Origin: a virus | Reading direction: 5' to 3' (one strand) | Virus record (IMG/VR): IMGVR_UViG_3300027741_000024 | Span: 62,001-126,000 of that record | DNA: 64,000 nt | Shown here: piece after piece, positions 23,866 to 32,919 of the stretch | How the letters are laid out: every line of letters starts with the position of its first letter | How positions within the stretch are numbered: position 1 is the stretch's first letter | Notes under the pieces: generated by a model | Told to the model about the DNA's origin: nothing | What the model saw: only the letters and a program-made list of their open reading frames with translations | The model's database searches: none | Program-made: the position numbers and the translations under genes

Positions 23866-24981
23866 ATGAATCTAACTAGAGATCAAGCAGTATATTGTGC
23901 TAACATCTATTCAAAATACTTTGATAAATTTCAGAGAATTGATGATTATATTCGTGATCAAAAACTAAATTCTTTATCTGAAAGACCTCCTACTTTGTTT
24001 GGTATGGGACCAGAAGAAGATTTATTTTCAGACTTTGATATACACCCACAAGATATGGAGTTTGAACTTGTAGAACTACCACAAAATAATTGGGACATTT
24101 ATTTGAACATGATTTCTTCACATTCAAATATGACTAGTATTCCTGGTAGATGTTTTCGTTTGGCAGTACAAGAAAAGAATACAAAGAAGTGGGTTGGTTT
24201 CATTCGTTTGGGTTCTCCTGTTATTAACATGAAACCAAGAAATGAAATGTTGGGTGGTGTATTTTCTCAAACACCCGAATCTGCAAAGTCATTTAATCAC
24301 ACATCGATTATGGGTTTTGTGATTGTACCTTCACAACCCTTTGGTTTTAATTACCTTGGTGGTAAACTACTTGCTGCAATCTGTTGTTCACATTGGGTCA
24401 AAGAAAAGTTAGATGCAAAGTATGACATGAATACCTGTTTGTTTGAAACGACAAGTCTTTATGGCAGTTCAAAGTCATCATCACAATATGATGGCATGAA
24501 ACCATATTTAAGATTCAAAGGTTTGACTGACAGCAATTTCTTACCAATGATGCACGGTAAACCTTATGATGATTTAAAGAACTATGTTGAGAATGCGATT
24601 GGTGAATTCGTACCTGCTGATGCATCATCACGTAAACTGAAAGTCTCAAACGCAATCATTTCAATGACTAAAGTGGCATTGAAAGGTTCACCAGAAGGTG
24701 AGAAGTTTGCACAGACTGTGGAGAATGCCTTGTCATTGACAGAAAAGAAACGATACTATGCCTCAAATTATGGTTACAGTAACTTTACAGATGTGGTCAT
24801 GGGTAAAACGGACAAATTGATTCCAGACAAGGAGAACTATGATAAGTTTCATCTGGAGACGATCATAGACTGGTGGAAGAAGAAATCAACGACCAGATAT
24901 GATACACTCAAGTCTGAGAATAGGCTACGCTCCGAGATAGAAGTATGGACAGGCGAAAAAGAACTTGACATTATCAGGTAA
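23866..24981 (+). CDS. DruA/DUF4338-like protein, copy 2 (371 aa)
   Basis: Start at ATG 23866, 5 bases after the oxygenase stop. It shares with the 1407-2738 product the blocks GFIRLGSPVIN, NHTSIMGFVIVPSQPFGFNY, LGGKLLAAICCS and TTSLYGSSKSSSQYDGM. The C-terminal parts differ. The repeated conserved polar residues (TTSLYG, QYDG) suggest an enzyme active site. Role unknown; see the other copy for the DruA comparison. Confidence 0.55.
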   Translation: MNLTRDQAVYCANIYSKYFDKFQRIDDYIRDQKLNSLSERPPTLFGMGPEEDLFSDFDIHPQDMEFELVELPQNNWDIYLNMISSHSNMTSIPGRCFRLAVQEKNTKKWVGFIRLGSPVINMKPRNEMLGGVFSQTPESAKSFNHTSIMGFVIVPSQPFGFNYLGGKLLAAICCSHWVKEKLDAKYDMNTCLFETTSLYGSSKSSSQYDGMKPYLRFKGLTDSNFLPMMHGKPYDDLKNYVENAIGEFVPADASSRKLKVSNAIISMTKVALKGSPEGEKFAQTVENALSLTEKKRYYASNYGYSNFTDVVMGKTDKLIPDKENYDKFHLETIIDWWKKKSTTRYDTLKSENRLRSEIEVWTGEKELDIIR

Positions 24982-24990
24982 TCCTGTTAG

Positions 24991-24998
24991 TATAAATA
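24991..24998 (+). promoter_or_regulatory. T4-type late promoter motif TATAAATA
   Basis: An exact match to the T4 late promoter core, 26 bases before the ATG at 25024. In T4 this is read by RNA polymerase with gp55, gp33 and the clamp. A TTGACA (24965-24970) 20 bases upstream lacks a good -10 at 17 bases. Confidence 0.75.
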
Positions 24999-25023
24999 CT
25001 TCATCAATCATATGGAGTATTAA

Positions 25024-26145
25024 ATGGCAAAATCTTATTCAGCTGCAGAATTAACAAAGATGCAAGAACTCGGTTCTGCGTGGGTTTTTCGTAGAGTATT
25101 GAATGATAATCAAATATACAACACTCCAGACGATATTGTAAAAGATAAAAAGTATAGTGAGTTGGTGAAAATTTATCCAGCAATAAATGCTGAATGGTTG
25201 AAAGCATTTCATGCCCAACAAAAAACTATGTTTAAAGAATTCGCATCATCTAAGTTTACAGAGTTCACAAGAGATGGTGGATTTATGGATTACATTACAG
25301 AACTTGTTCGCACAAAATTTAAAATTTCTAAAAAAGATTCTTGGGATCCCGCTGATATTTGGTGTGTTCAGAATGAACAAAAAGTTATTGCGGATATTAA
25401 AAAGATAATTGAAGATGGTAAAGCATCCAGTCTTTTAGAGTTAAATGCTCTTATGAGAACAATGTATAAAGAAAGAAGGCTTGTTGGTGTTTCTCTAAAA
25501 TTAATTTCTGGTAAAGAAGCAAAGTATGAAGAAGTTAATATAAATGAGGCTGATTTTCCTGATAAGAAAAATTATAATTTCAACATATCATCAATGAAGT
25601 GCCCTTTAAATTTAAAAAATGGAACACAATTTGCAACGCAAGATACTAGAATTATTGTGGAAGGTGATGGCGTAAAATATGATTTTCAAATTAAAGCAAA
25701 TAGCACATCTGGTTATAATAACTTAAAATTTGAACCAACTTCATCAGCAGGTACTAAAGCGAGATTAGGTAAAACACCACTTGACTTGTTAGCAAAACTA
25801 CTGAAAGATTATAAACTGCCATTTAAAAATAGTCATAAAGAATATCCAATGACTGGCGCAGAGTTCAATGATAAAACTTCTTTACAATATGCCAAGAATG
25901 TATACAATTCAATTGTTGCGGCAAAAGTTGATACTGGTGTGAAAAATGAAGAAGAGTTTATTGCAAATATGCAAAAAGTATTTACACTTGAACCACATAC
26001 AGCGAATTCTAAATTAATGCAGTTAAACTTTTTATACAATATTTGTGAAATGGAAAAAGAAGAAAGAGATAATCTATTAACTGATATGTGCTTTCTTGCT
26101 CAGAAAAAAGGCCGCCAATTTGGTCCATTTGGAAAATTATACTAA
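25024..26145 (+). CDS. Putative PD-(D/E)XK-like phage protein (373 aa)
   Basis: Ribosome site TATGGAG. Middle region: KKDSWDPADIWCV (about 100-112), then RRLVGVSLKLISG (about 151-163) and KYDFQIKANS (about 218-227). An Asp in an ADIW strand followed by a SLK strand is typical of restriction-like folds such as T4-like virion or restriction nucleases, so a nuclease is possible but unproven. Late promoter and adjacency to the ligase-like gene suggest late expression. Otherwise unknown. Confidence 0.5.
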   Translation: MAKSYSAAELTKMQELGSAWVFRRVLNDNQIYNTPDDIVKDKKYSELVKIYPAINAEWLKAFHAQQKTMFKEFASSKFTEFTRDGGFMDYITELVRTKFKISKKDSWDPADIWCVQNEQKVIADIKKIIEDGKASSLLELNALMRTMYKERRLVGVSLKLISGKEAKYEEVNINEADFPDKKNYNFNISSMKCPLNLKNGTQFATQDTRIIVEGDGVKYDFQIKANSTSGYNNLKFEPTSSAGTKARLGKTPLDLLAKLLKDYKLPFKNSHKEYPMTGAEFNDKTSLQYAKNVYNSIVAAKVDTGVKNEEEFIANMQKVFTLEPHTANSKLMQLNFLYNICEMEKEERDNLLTDMCFLAQKKGRQFGPFGKLY

Positions 26146-26146
26146 A

Positions 26147-27376
26147 ATGAAATTCAGAGAATATTTAACCGAAGCAAAAAAAGAAGGTAAGAACGTTCAC
26201 CTAGAACATCTTGAAGATAATGTATTGAACAATGGTGTGTCTGGTGCAAGAGAAGCAATCAACTTTCTGCGTTCACTTCGCAATATGTTAGCAGGTCATT
26301 CCGATGTTAAAGTAAACGTGACAACAAAATGGGATGGTGCACCTGCAATATTTTGTGGCATTAATCCAGAAAACGGTAAGTTCTTTGTTGGTACAAAATC
26401 TGTGTTCAACAAGAATGCCAAACTAAACTATACTGACGCAGACATTGATGAGAATCATCCATCAGAAGGACTGAATGATAAACTGAAGATTGCACTTGCA
26501 TACTTACCAAAGTTAGGTATCAAGGGTATTCTGCAAGGTGATATGATGTTCACCAAAGATGATTTAAAACACGAAACGATTGATGGTGAAGAGTATTTAA
26601 TATTTCAACCGAATACAATTGTGTATGCAGTACCAGCAAATACTAAACTGGCTAAGATGATGCAAGCCGCACAACTTGGTGTGGTATTTCATACATCATA
26701 TGTTGGTAAAAATATTGAGAACATGAAAGCATCATTCAATATCGATATTGGTCATTTACAAACAACTAAAGATGTTTGGTTCCGTGATGCATCATTCACT
26801 GACGCATCTGGTTCTGCCACATTCACAGAAAAAGAAACTGCTGACCTCACATCAATTCTTTCACAAGCAGGAAGATTGTTCACTACAATACCTGCACTCA
26901 TACTTAATAAGATTGCATCATCCGAAACTTATCTGATGCAAATTAAAACGTACAACAATACCAAAGTGCGTGAGGGTCAAGAGATTCGTGATACTAGGGC
27001 ACATGTAACCGGTTTGATGAAGTGGGTAGAAGATAAACTGAACAAAGAAATCTCTGCTGCAAAGAAAGCAGATACGAAAGAGAAACGCATCAAAGAGAAA
27101 ACAGAAGTCATGCGATTCTATCGTACCAATGCTGCACAACTAAAAAACATATTTGATTTGATGAATATGATCATTGAGGCAAAACTTATGATCATTCGTA
27201 AGTTGGAAACTATTCGTTCAATCGGCACATTTGTTCGTACTGATGATGGATTCAGAATCACAGCACCAGAAGGATTTGTAGCAGTAGATAAACTAAAAGG
27301 TAATGCATTGAAATTAGTTGATCGTTTAGAGTTCAGTCATCAGAATTTTAGTGCTGCTAAAAATTGGAGTAAATGA
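26147..27376 (+). CDS. DUF6267-like protein with ligase-type KxDG motif and capsid-targeting-like N-terminus
   Basis: 409 aa from ATG 26147. It opens MKFREYLTEA, like the T4 capsid targeting sequence (cf. MKTYQEFIAEA of internal protein III), with an LTE/A step fitting gp21 protease. The next domain shows VTTKWDGAPAIFCGI (motif I KxDG, about 60-74), GKFFVGTKS (motif III-like) and GILQGDMMF (motif IV-like), the order of nucleotidyltransferase-fold DNA/RNA ligases. The C-terminal part is helical and basic. A packaged polynucleotide ligase or adenylyltransferase is inferred; no activity is known to me. Confidence 0.6.
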   Translation: MKFREYLTEAKKEGKNVHLEHLEDNVLNNGVSGAREAINFLRSLRNMLAGHSDVKVNVTTKWDGAPAIFCGINPENGKFFVGTKSVFNKNAKLNYTDADIDENHPSEGLNDKLKIALAYLPKLGIKGILQGDMMFTKDDLKHETIDGEEYLIFQPNTIVYAVPANTKLAKMMQAAQLGVVFHTSYVGKNIENMKASFNIDIGHLQTTKDVWFRDASFTDASGSATFTEKETADLTSILSQAGRLFTTIPALILNKIASSETYLMQIKTYNNTKVREGQEIRDTRAHVTGLMKWVEDKLNKEISAAKKADTKEKRIKEKTEVMRFYRTNAAQLKNIFDLMNMIIEAKLMIIRKLETIRSIGTFVRTDDGFRITAPEGFVAVDKLKGNALKLVDRLEFSHQNFSAAKNWSK

Positions 27377-27648
27377 TGGAATACGATATCAATAAGATTA
27401 TGGCAGAATATGGAGATAAAGATTTTGGTTTCTCCACAGTTGACGAAGTTGAATATGAAGCAGTTATTGCAGAAAAAAATGATACAGTCCAAGAATACAA
27501 AGATCGTTTAACTGAAGTAGAAAAAATTATCATGCCATTTTTGACCAATTTGCTCAAGTCAAAAGATCAACCATACATTCATTGGCCTAATCGTGGTCCA
27601 ATCATTGAGAAACAAATACAGAAGATATTGACGTTGACGAGGAATTAG
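27373..27648 (+). CDS. Unknown protein (91 aa)
   Basis: ATGATG start overlapping the previous stop. Acidic N-terminus, a coiled-coil-like middle (YKDRLTEVEKIIMPFLTNLL) and the signature-like end YIHWPNRGPIIEKQIQKIL. It resembles small phage proteins near head genes (recalled). Function unknown. Confidence 0.7.
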   Translation: MMEYDINKIMAEYGDKDFGFSTVDEVEYEAVIAEKNDTVQEYKDRLTEVEKIIMPFLTNLLKSKDQPYIHWPNRGPIIEKQIQKILTLTRN

Positions 27649-27806
27649 TGAAATCGTTCAAAGAATATATTAAAGATTTAAAAGGTACACAAGAGTTTGT
27701 ATCTAAGGCTGGTGCTGGTGAATGGGGTAGACCAGAAACGGTACAAAAATATGTAAAAGACACACCAGGACAAACTATAGAACTATATAAGAAATACACT
27801 AATTAA
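27648..27806 (+). CDS. Unknown small protein with GTG start (52 aa)
   Basis: GTG at 27648 shares a base with the upstream stop (TAGTG) and has GAGG ahead. It starts MKSFKEYIKDL, again like a capsid-targeting peptide, then AGAGEWGRPETVQKYVKDTP. Likely real given the spacing and composition. Confidence 0.55.
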   Translation: MKSFKEYIKDLKGTQEFVSKAGAGEWGRPETVQKYVKDTPGQTIELYKKYTN

Positions 27807-27825
27807 TTTTTTACGTGAGGATATT

Positions 27826-28668
27826 ATGAAAGATTTGATCATTGGCTGCGCCACGAATTATAATTGGTCCAAATTAAAGTATTGGGTCAACTCTATCAAT
27901 CAATCAGGCTTTGAAGGTGATAAATGCCTGATTCTTATGAATTGTGATAAAGAAACCGTAGATAAGATTTCTGATGCGGGTTTTGCTATCATAGCATTCA
28001 ATCAAGATTCAAATGGTAATCTAACATACAACTCTAACATGATGGTGCATGTTGAGAGGTTCTTCCACATCTACAATGTTCTAAAAAATAATCTATATCG
28101 ATATGTAATTACCACTGATGTTAAAGATGTGATATTTCAAAAGAACCCATCTGAATGGTTAGAAAATAATTTATCAAAAGATGAAGATTTAGTATTTTCA
28201 TCTGAGAGTATGAAATATAAAGATGAGCCGTGGGGTAATCAAAATCTTATGGAAACATTTGGATCACAAATATATGAAGAGTTTAAGAATAATACTATCT
28301 TCAATGTAGGTGTTCTTGCTGGTCGTGGTTACGCCATGAAAGATTTGATGATGAATATCTTTACATCATGCGTTGGTCGTCCAATCAAAATTTGTGATCA
28401 GTCAACATTCAATTTCTTGATTTCACAACATCCATATCTAAAAACTTCCATGTATACCAAATCAGAAGATGGTTGGGCATGTCAGTTGGGCACAACTGCC
28501 GATCCAAGTAAGATAGATGAATTCCGTCCATTCTTACTTGAACCATCACCGAAATTAGATGGTGATAAGGTTGTAACTTCAGAAGGAATAGAGTATACTA
28601 TAGTACATCAATATGATCGTGTCCCAGAGTGGAAGAAAGTAATCGAGGAGAAATATAATGGTTTATGA
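27826..28668 (+). CDS. Glycosyltransferase-like protein (280 aa)
   Basis: GT-A-like pattern: IIGCATNYNWSKLKYWVNSI at the N-terminus, RYVITTDVKDVIFQKNP (about 91-107) as a DxD-like site, and ICDQSTFNFLI as a late acidic motif. First gene of a tight operon (27826-34284) for sugar or cyclitol chemistry; ribosome site GTGAGGA. Donor and acceptor unknown. Confidence 0.65.
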   Translation: MKDLIIGCATNYNWSKLKYWVNSINQSGFEGDKCLILMNCDKETVDKISDAGFAIIAFNQDSNGNLTYNSNMMVHVERFFHIYNVLKNNLYRYVITTDVKDVIFQKNPSEWLENNLSKDEDLVFSSESMKYKDEPWGNQNLMETFGSQIYEEFKNNTIFNVGVLAGRGYAMKDLMMNIFTSCVGRPIKICDQSTFNFLISQHPYLKTSMYTKSEDGWACQLGTTADPSKIDEFRPFLLEPSPKLDGDKVVTSEGIEYTIVHQYDRVPEWKKVIEEKYNGL

Positions 28669-29380
28669 AAAAATGTATATTAATAGTGATAATGAAACAT
28701 CACCTCAATCTAATCTAAAAGAAATATTCTGGAATTTGGACAAAGGTTGTACTAAATGGTCGGGTTACTTTGATGTGTATGAGAGACATCTGAGTAAATT
28801 CGTTGGTAAATCACCACGAATTTTGGAAATTGGTGTTCTTGGTGGTGGATCAATTGAGATGTGGTTAAAATACTTTGGTGAAGGCACAGAAGTTGTTGGT
28901 GTTGACATTAACGAAGAATGTAAAAATTATGTGTATGATGGTAAAGTAGAAATTGTAATGGGTGATCAAGGTGATCCACAATTTTGGGATCAATACCTAT
29001 CAGACAAAAAAGGATTTGATATCGTCATTGATGATGGTTCGCATGTGATGCAACATCAAATTACTACACTCAATAGTGTATTTCCACATGTAAGACCTGG
29101 TGGTGTTTATATTTGTGAAGATACACATACAAGTTACTGGCCACAACCATGGGGTGGTTCATTCCGTGGCGCTGGCACGTTCTTGGAACATGCCAAACGC
29201 ACGACAGACATTTTAAATCAACAACACTTTCAGGGTGAACCAATAATGCCTGAAGTTTTATCAAAATATTCAGGTCTATACTCTGTAGCATTCTATAATA
29301 GTATGGTTGTATATGAAAGAGAATCATTAAAAACATTTGGTATTGTAGATAACAAAGCAAATGTAGGACGTGATCTATGA
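28658..29380 (+). CDS. SAM-dependent methyltransferase, CmcI/cephalosporin hydroxylase-like (240 aa)
   Basis: Rossmann SAM motif: RILEIGVLGGGSIEMW (about 47-62), then VVGVDIN (motif II acid), FDIVIDDGSHVMQHQI and VRPGGVYICED. This resembles sugar O-methyltransferases of antibiotic and polysaccharide clusters. Strong AGGAG ribosome site at 28646. Overlaps both neighbours by a few bases. In this operon it may methylate a glycan or cyclitol. Confidence 0.75.
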   Translation: MVYEKMYINSDNETSPQSNLKEIFWNLDKGCTKWSGYFDVYERHLSKFVGKSPRILEIGVLGGGSIEMWLKYFGEGTEVVGVDINEECKNYVYDGKVEIVMGDQGDPQFWDQYLSDKKGFDIVIDDGSHVMQHQITTLNSVFPHVRPGGVYICEDTHTSYWPQPWGGSFRGAGTFLEHAKRTTDILNQQHFQGEPIMPEVLSKYSGLYSVAFYNSMVVYERESLKTFGIVDNKANVGRDL

Positions 29381-30093
29381 AGATAGCATTATGTTTATCT
29401 GGTCAAGCACGAAGTGTGGAAGCAGGATATGAATTTCATAAGAAAAATATTATAGAAGGTAATGATGTAACTGTATTCTTTCACACATGGACACAAGATG
29501 ATATGAGTTTCTATCGGAAGATTATAGACTTGTATAATCCTGAATTATCGGTTGCTGAAGATCCGCTTGATGAAGATTTGTCAAAATACACAAGAACTCC
29601 ACCACCATCACCAAACTGGAAAGTAAAGGATGGTAGAATGTCAACATTTGCTCAACTGTATGCTATTCAAGGTTGCAATCAGTTGAAATCTGAATATGAA
29701 CTTGAAAACAATATGACATTTGATTGGGTGATTCGGTCACGATTTGATTTTGCCATCAACGCTAAGATACCGTTTGATGAATTGGATAACAGCAAACTGT
29801 ACATTCCAAATTGCCGTATGGTACCAACCAAAGATTTTGGTAATGATCAGTTCGCATTCTCATCATCTAAGAATATGGATAACTATGCAGAATGTTATAA
29901 TCATATTGACAAATTCTATGATTCTGGTGTACAATATATGTGTGAAGATTTTATGAGTGCTAACTGGAAGAAATACGGTATGGTTGGTGAGAATCTGGTA
30001 TACTGTGATGTCAACCATCCATTTCCACCAGGTGAGTATAACGGAACACCACATTCTTTAATCAGGGAAGATTTTAAAAAATGGTTAACTTAG
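29377..30093 (+). CDS. Putative glycosyltransferase/capsule-type protein (238 aa)
   Basis: Opens MKIALCLSGQARSVEAGYEF, the start typical of a family of phage and bacterial surface-glycan proteins; FDWVIRSRFDFAIN (about 115-128) is a likely DxD-like core. ATGA overlap upstream and a 13-base overlap downstream. Substrate unknown. Confidence 0.6.
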   Translation: MKIALCLSGQARSVEAGYEFHKKNIIEGNDVTVFFHTWTQDDMSFYRKIIDLYNPELSVAEDPLDEDLSKYTRTPPPSPNWKVKDGRMSTFAQLYAIQGCNQLKSEYELENNMTFDWVIRSRFDFAINAKIPFDELDNSKLYIPNCRMVPTKDFGNDQFAFSSSKNMDNYAECYNHIDKFYDSGVQYMCEDFMSANWKKYGMVGENLVYCDVNHPFPPGEYNGTPHSLIREDFKKWLT

Positions 30094-30818
30094 TTATCTG
30101 TATGGCGGGTTATAATACCCGTTTTCATGATGTTGGTTTTGATATTCCAAAGTATCTGTTGCCTTGGAATAACACAACAATCATTCACGATATCTTAAAT
30201 AATTTTGGTGAAACGTACCAAACAATTCTTGTTGCAAACAAGCGTGATGTTTATTTCAAAGATCAATTACTAGAAACCATCAAACCATTTGGATTAGATG
30301 AGAAGAACATTCTATACATTGGTGATACTAAAGGTCAAGCACATACTGCTGCCATAGGTATTGATCAACTGTATGATGACAACATACCAACATTCATTCA
30401 TAATGCAGATACAATTGTTACAGGTCGATCTTTAAATCTGATTGCTGATTCGATGAATAATCTGTATGATGCTTATATTGATGTGTTTGTTGGCAACTCA
30501 CCAAAGTATTCATATGTTCGGGCATTTGAAGAAACTGTACTGGAAATTGTAGAGAAGAAACAAATCTCACCATATGCTTCATCAGGACTATATGGATTTT
30601 TGACGGGTAATATGTACATGAGTTTTTTTAATTCACTTTGGGCGAAACAATATGAAGAAAAGAGTGAACTGTATGTAGCAGATGTGATTCAAAGTATGAT
30701 TGCTGGAGGTAAACAAGTATTCATGAATGGTCTTGGAAATAACCAAGAAACGATTGTACTTGGCAGTCCACAAGAATATGGTATTGAGATAGCAAGACAA
30801 ACATTAGGTGCAAGATGA
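30081..30818 (+). CDS. Sugar-phosphate nucleotidyltransferase-like protein (245 aa)
   Basis: N-terminal GT-A/NTP-transferase signature: VICMAGYNTRFHDVGFDIPK (G-x-x-x-R...PK form), then KGQAHTAAIGIDQL and FIHNADTIVTG (the D of the second metal motif). Such enzymes make NDP-sugars; the validamycin/acarbose pathways also use one for NDP-cyclitols. It sits one gene before the kinase-like and two before the cyclase gene. Confidence 0.75.
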   Translation: MVNLVICMAGYNTRFHDVGFDIPKYLLPWNNTTIIHDILNNFGETYQTILVANKRDVYFKDQLLETIKPFGLDEKNILYIGDTKGQAHTAAIGIDQLYDDNIPTFIHNADTIVTGRSLNLIADSMNNLYDAYIDVFVGNSPKYSYVRAFEETVLEIVEKKQISPYASSGLYGFLTGNMYMSFFNSLWAKQYEEKSELYVADVIQSMIAGGKQVFMNGLGNNQETIVLGSPQEYGIEIARQTLGAR

Positions 30819-31783
30819 TATCCGCAGTAAAGAAACTTAAAGGTGGTTCCCTTAGTTCCACATACTATATTAAATCTTGTGAACAAGAATGTATCAGTAA
30901 AGAAATTGTTCGTGATCAAAATCGTGAATATGGTTTCGTTCGTTGGTATTCACAACTAAAGAAATTGCAACGATATAATACATTGTATCCTAATCTATTT
31001 CCACAAGTTATTAATGTTGGTGTTGATCACAATAAAGCATTCTTCAAAATAGAATATATGAAAGGTTTTCGTGACATTAAAAATATTCTGACTAACGACA
31101 CTCTGACTGATGAACAAATCTTTCGTATGAGTCAAGCGGTGTGGAAAGGTCTGAATCAACTTCATTCAGTCACACATGATCCAATACCGGGAGCAGGTAA
31201 TTTATATTTTGAAGAAGAAGTACAACAAAAGATAACCGATGCACTTGTTGTGCCAGAGTTTGCTGAGTTTTATTCTTATGGAACATATGAGTATCATGAT
31301 ACAATTGTTCAAGGTATAGGTGCTTCAATAAACGACTTAGAAAATTTCTTTTCCGAGTTAAAGTTGGTACAAGAGGAAAACATTCATGGTAATCCTACAC
31401 TAGAAAACATTTTATATTCATTTGAGGAAGATCGTGTGGTATTTATTGATGTATATGAAGAAAGTATGATTGATACTAGGTTTTTGGACTATGCACAAGT
31501 TTTACAATGCTCACGCAGTAATTATGGTTACATAAATGATAATCAGGTAGATATAGATGGTGTTTCTGTAACTCATAGGTTGCAGATACCAAAGAATTTT
31601 GAAACCTTTAACTATCATTTTGAGTCAGGAATTACCGAAAAAAGAACTAAAGAGATTGTGAACATTTTTGAGGCAACTCAGTTCATTCGTATGCTTCCAT
31701 TCAAAGTTCTGGCAGGTGATATAGATAAAGCAAAGTTCTTTTATATTCAGGCGTGTTATTTGTTAAGTAAGGTATTTAAATGA
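30815..31783 (+). CDS. APH/choline-kinase-like protein (322 aa)
   Basis: Protein-kinase-like fold of small-molecule kinases: nucleotide lobe with KKLKGGSLSSTYYI and YMKGFRD hinge; catalytic loop IHGNPTLENILY (H191, N198) and metal motif VFIDVYEES. The normal catalytic Asp of HGD is Asn here (N193), so activity may be lost or altered. Likely phosphorylates a sugar or cyclitol if active. ATGA overlap on both sides. Confidence 0.7.
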   Translation: MISAVKKLKGGSLSSTYYIKSCEQECISKEIVRDQNREYGFVRWYSQLKKLQRYNTLYPNLFPQVINVGVDHNKAFFKIEYMKGFRDIKNILTNDTLTDEQIFRMSQAVWKGLNQLHSVTHDPIPGAGNLYFEEEVQQKITDALVVPEFAEFYSYGTYEYHDTIVQGIGASINDLENFFSELKLVQEENIHGNPTLENILYSFEEDRVVFIDVYEESMIDTRFLDYAQVLQCSRSNYGYINDNQVDIDGVSVTHRLQIPKNFETFNYHFESGITEKRTKEIVNIFEATQFIRMLPFKVLAGDIDKAKFFYIQACYLLSKVFK

Positions 31784-32919
31784 ATGATTTTATGATGGAT
31801 TACGACAAGTTCAAACGGACTTGGACAGTCAAAACAGAATTACCAGTAGAGTTCAAACTAACATACTCTGCTGATATTTTCAATCCTTTGAACCATGACT
31901 TGGTATCGTATAAGACTAACGATAGAGTGATGATTGTTATTGATCAGAATGTTCATAAGTTTTACACTGTAGAATTAATGAACTATTTCAATTCCCATAA
32001 TGTTAAATATTCTATGTTGGTTATTGATACTGACGAAGAAAGCAAGACATGGGAAGATGCAGACTATATTTTACAATTTTTTGAAGATGAAGGAGTGTTA
32101 CGCCGTGAACCGATTATCGCCATTGGTGGTGGTGTCTTGCTTGACATTGTTGGGTTTGCTTGCAGCATATATCGCCGTGGAATCCCTTACATCAAAGTCC
32201 CAACTACTTTACTGGCCATTGTTGATGCTTCCGTAGGGTCGAAGGTAGCAGTTAATCATTTTGAAAGACGCAATCGTCTTGGTGCATACTATCCACCAAT
32301 TGCCACATTGATCGACAAGAAGTTCATTAAGACACAAAGTGAACGTGAAATCGTTAATGGTATTGCTGAGATATTCAAGTTAGCAGTTATCAAATCACCA
32401 GAACTATTCACACTACTTGAAGAGAATGCTGAACTGTTGATTGAAGAGAAGTTTCAGCACGGCGCAGTACCAGTTCGTGTCATCAATCTTGCTATCACAG
32501 ATATGATTGCTGAACTTGGTCCTAATCTATGGGAAAGAAAACTAGATCGATGTGTAGACTTTGGTCACACATTCAGTCCTGTGATTGAGATGACAAATAT
32601 ACCAGAATTATTGCATGGGGAAGCAGTAGCACTTGATTGCTTGTATAGTTCATGTATTGCTTGTCTGCGTGGTTACATAGGTCAGAGTGTTCTCAACAGA
32701 ATATTCAATCTAGCAAAACGATTAAAACTAAAAACATTTCATGAAGGTTTCACAAACATGGAATTACTTCAGAAAAGTTTATCGGACGCAACTAAACATC
32801 GTAATGGTAATCAGTATGCACCGTTGCCAATATATGTGGGTAATTATAAAATTGTGAATGATATTACAAAATCGGAAATGGAATACGCTATCGCACTTTT
32901 TAGGACTTATCATGATTAA
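31780..32919 (+). CDS. Sugar phosphate cyclase, 2-epi-5-epi-valiolone synthase (EEVS)-like
   Basis: 379 aa, 3-dehydroquinate synthase superfamily. NAD site IIAIGGGVLLDIVGF (about 108-122); VPTTLLAIVDASVGSK; zinc ligands E197 (GIAEIFK), H263 (GHTFSP, 262-267) and H279 (LHGEA). AroB usually has GHTFGHA, whereas EEVS enzymes have GHTxSP; RNRLGAYYPP also looks EEVS-like rather than AroB-like. EEVS cyclises sedoheptulose 7-phosphate to a C7 cyclitol. The neighbours (nucleotidyltransferase, kinase-like, SDR, glycosyltransferases) match an NDP-cyclitol pathway. An AroB role is less likely. Confidence 0.8.
   Translation: MNDFMMDYDKFKRTWTVKTELPVEFKLTYSADIFNPLNHDLVSYKTNDRVMIVIDQNVHKFYTVELMNYFNSHNVKYSMLVIDTDEESKTWEDADYILQFFEDEGVLRREPIIAIGGGVLLDIVGFACSIYRRGIPYIKVPTTLLAIVDASVGSKVAVNHFERRNRLGAYYPPIATLIDKKFIKTQSEREIVNGIAEIFKLAVIKSPELFTLLEENAELLIEEKFQHGAVPVRVINLAITDMIAELGPNLWERKLDRCVDFGHTFSPVIEMTNIPELLHGEAVALDCLYSSCIACLRGYIGQSVLNRIFNLAKRLKLKTFHEGFTNMELLQKSLSDATKHRNGNQYAPLPIYVGNYKIVNDITKSEMEYAIALFRTYHD

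Noticed and set aside
24965-24993. TTGACA-type promoter before 25024
   Set aside because: -35 is perfect, but at 17 bases the -10 would be TAGTAT; the exact late motif TATAAATA nearby explains the site better.
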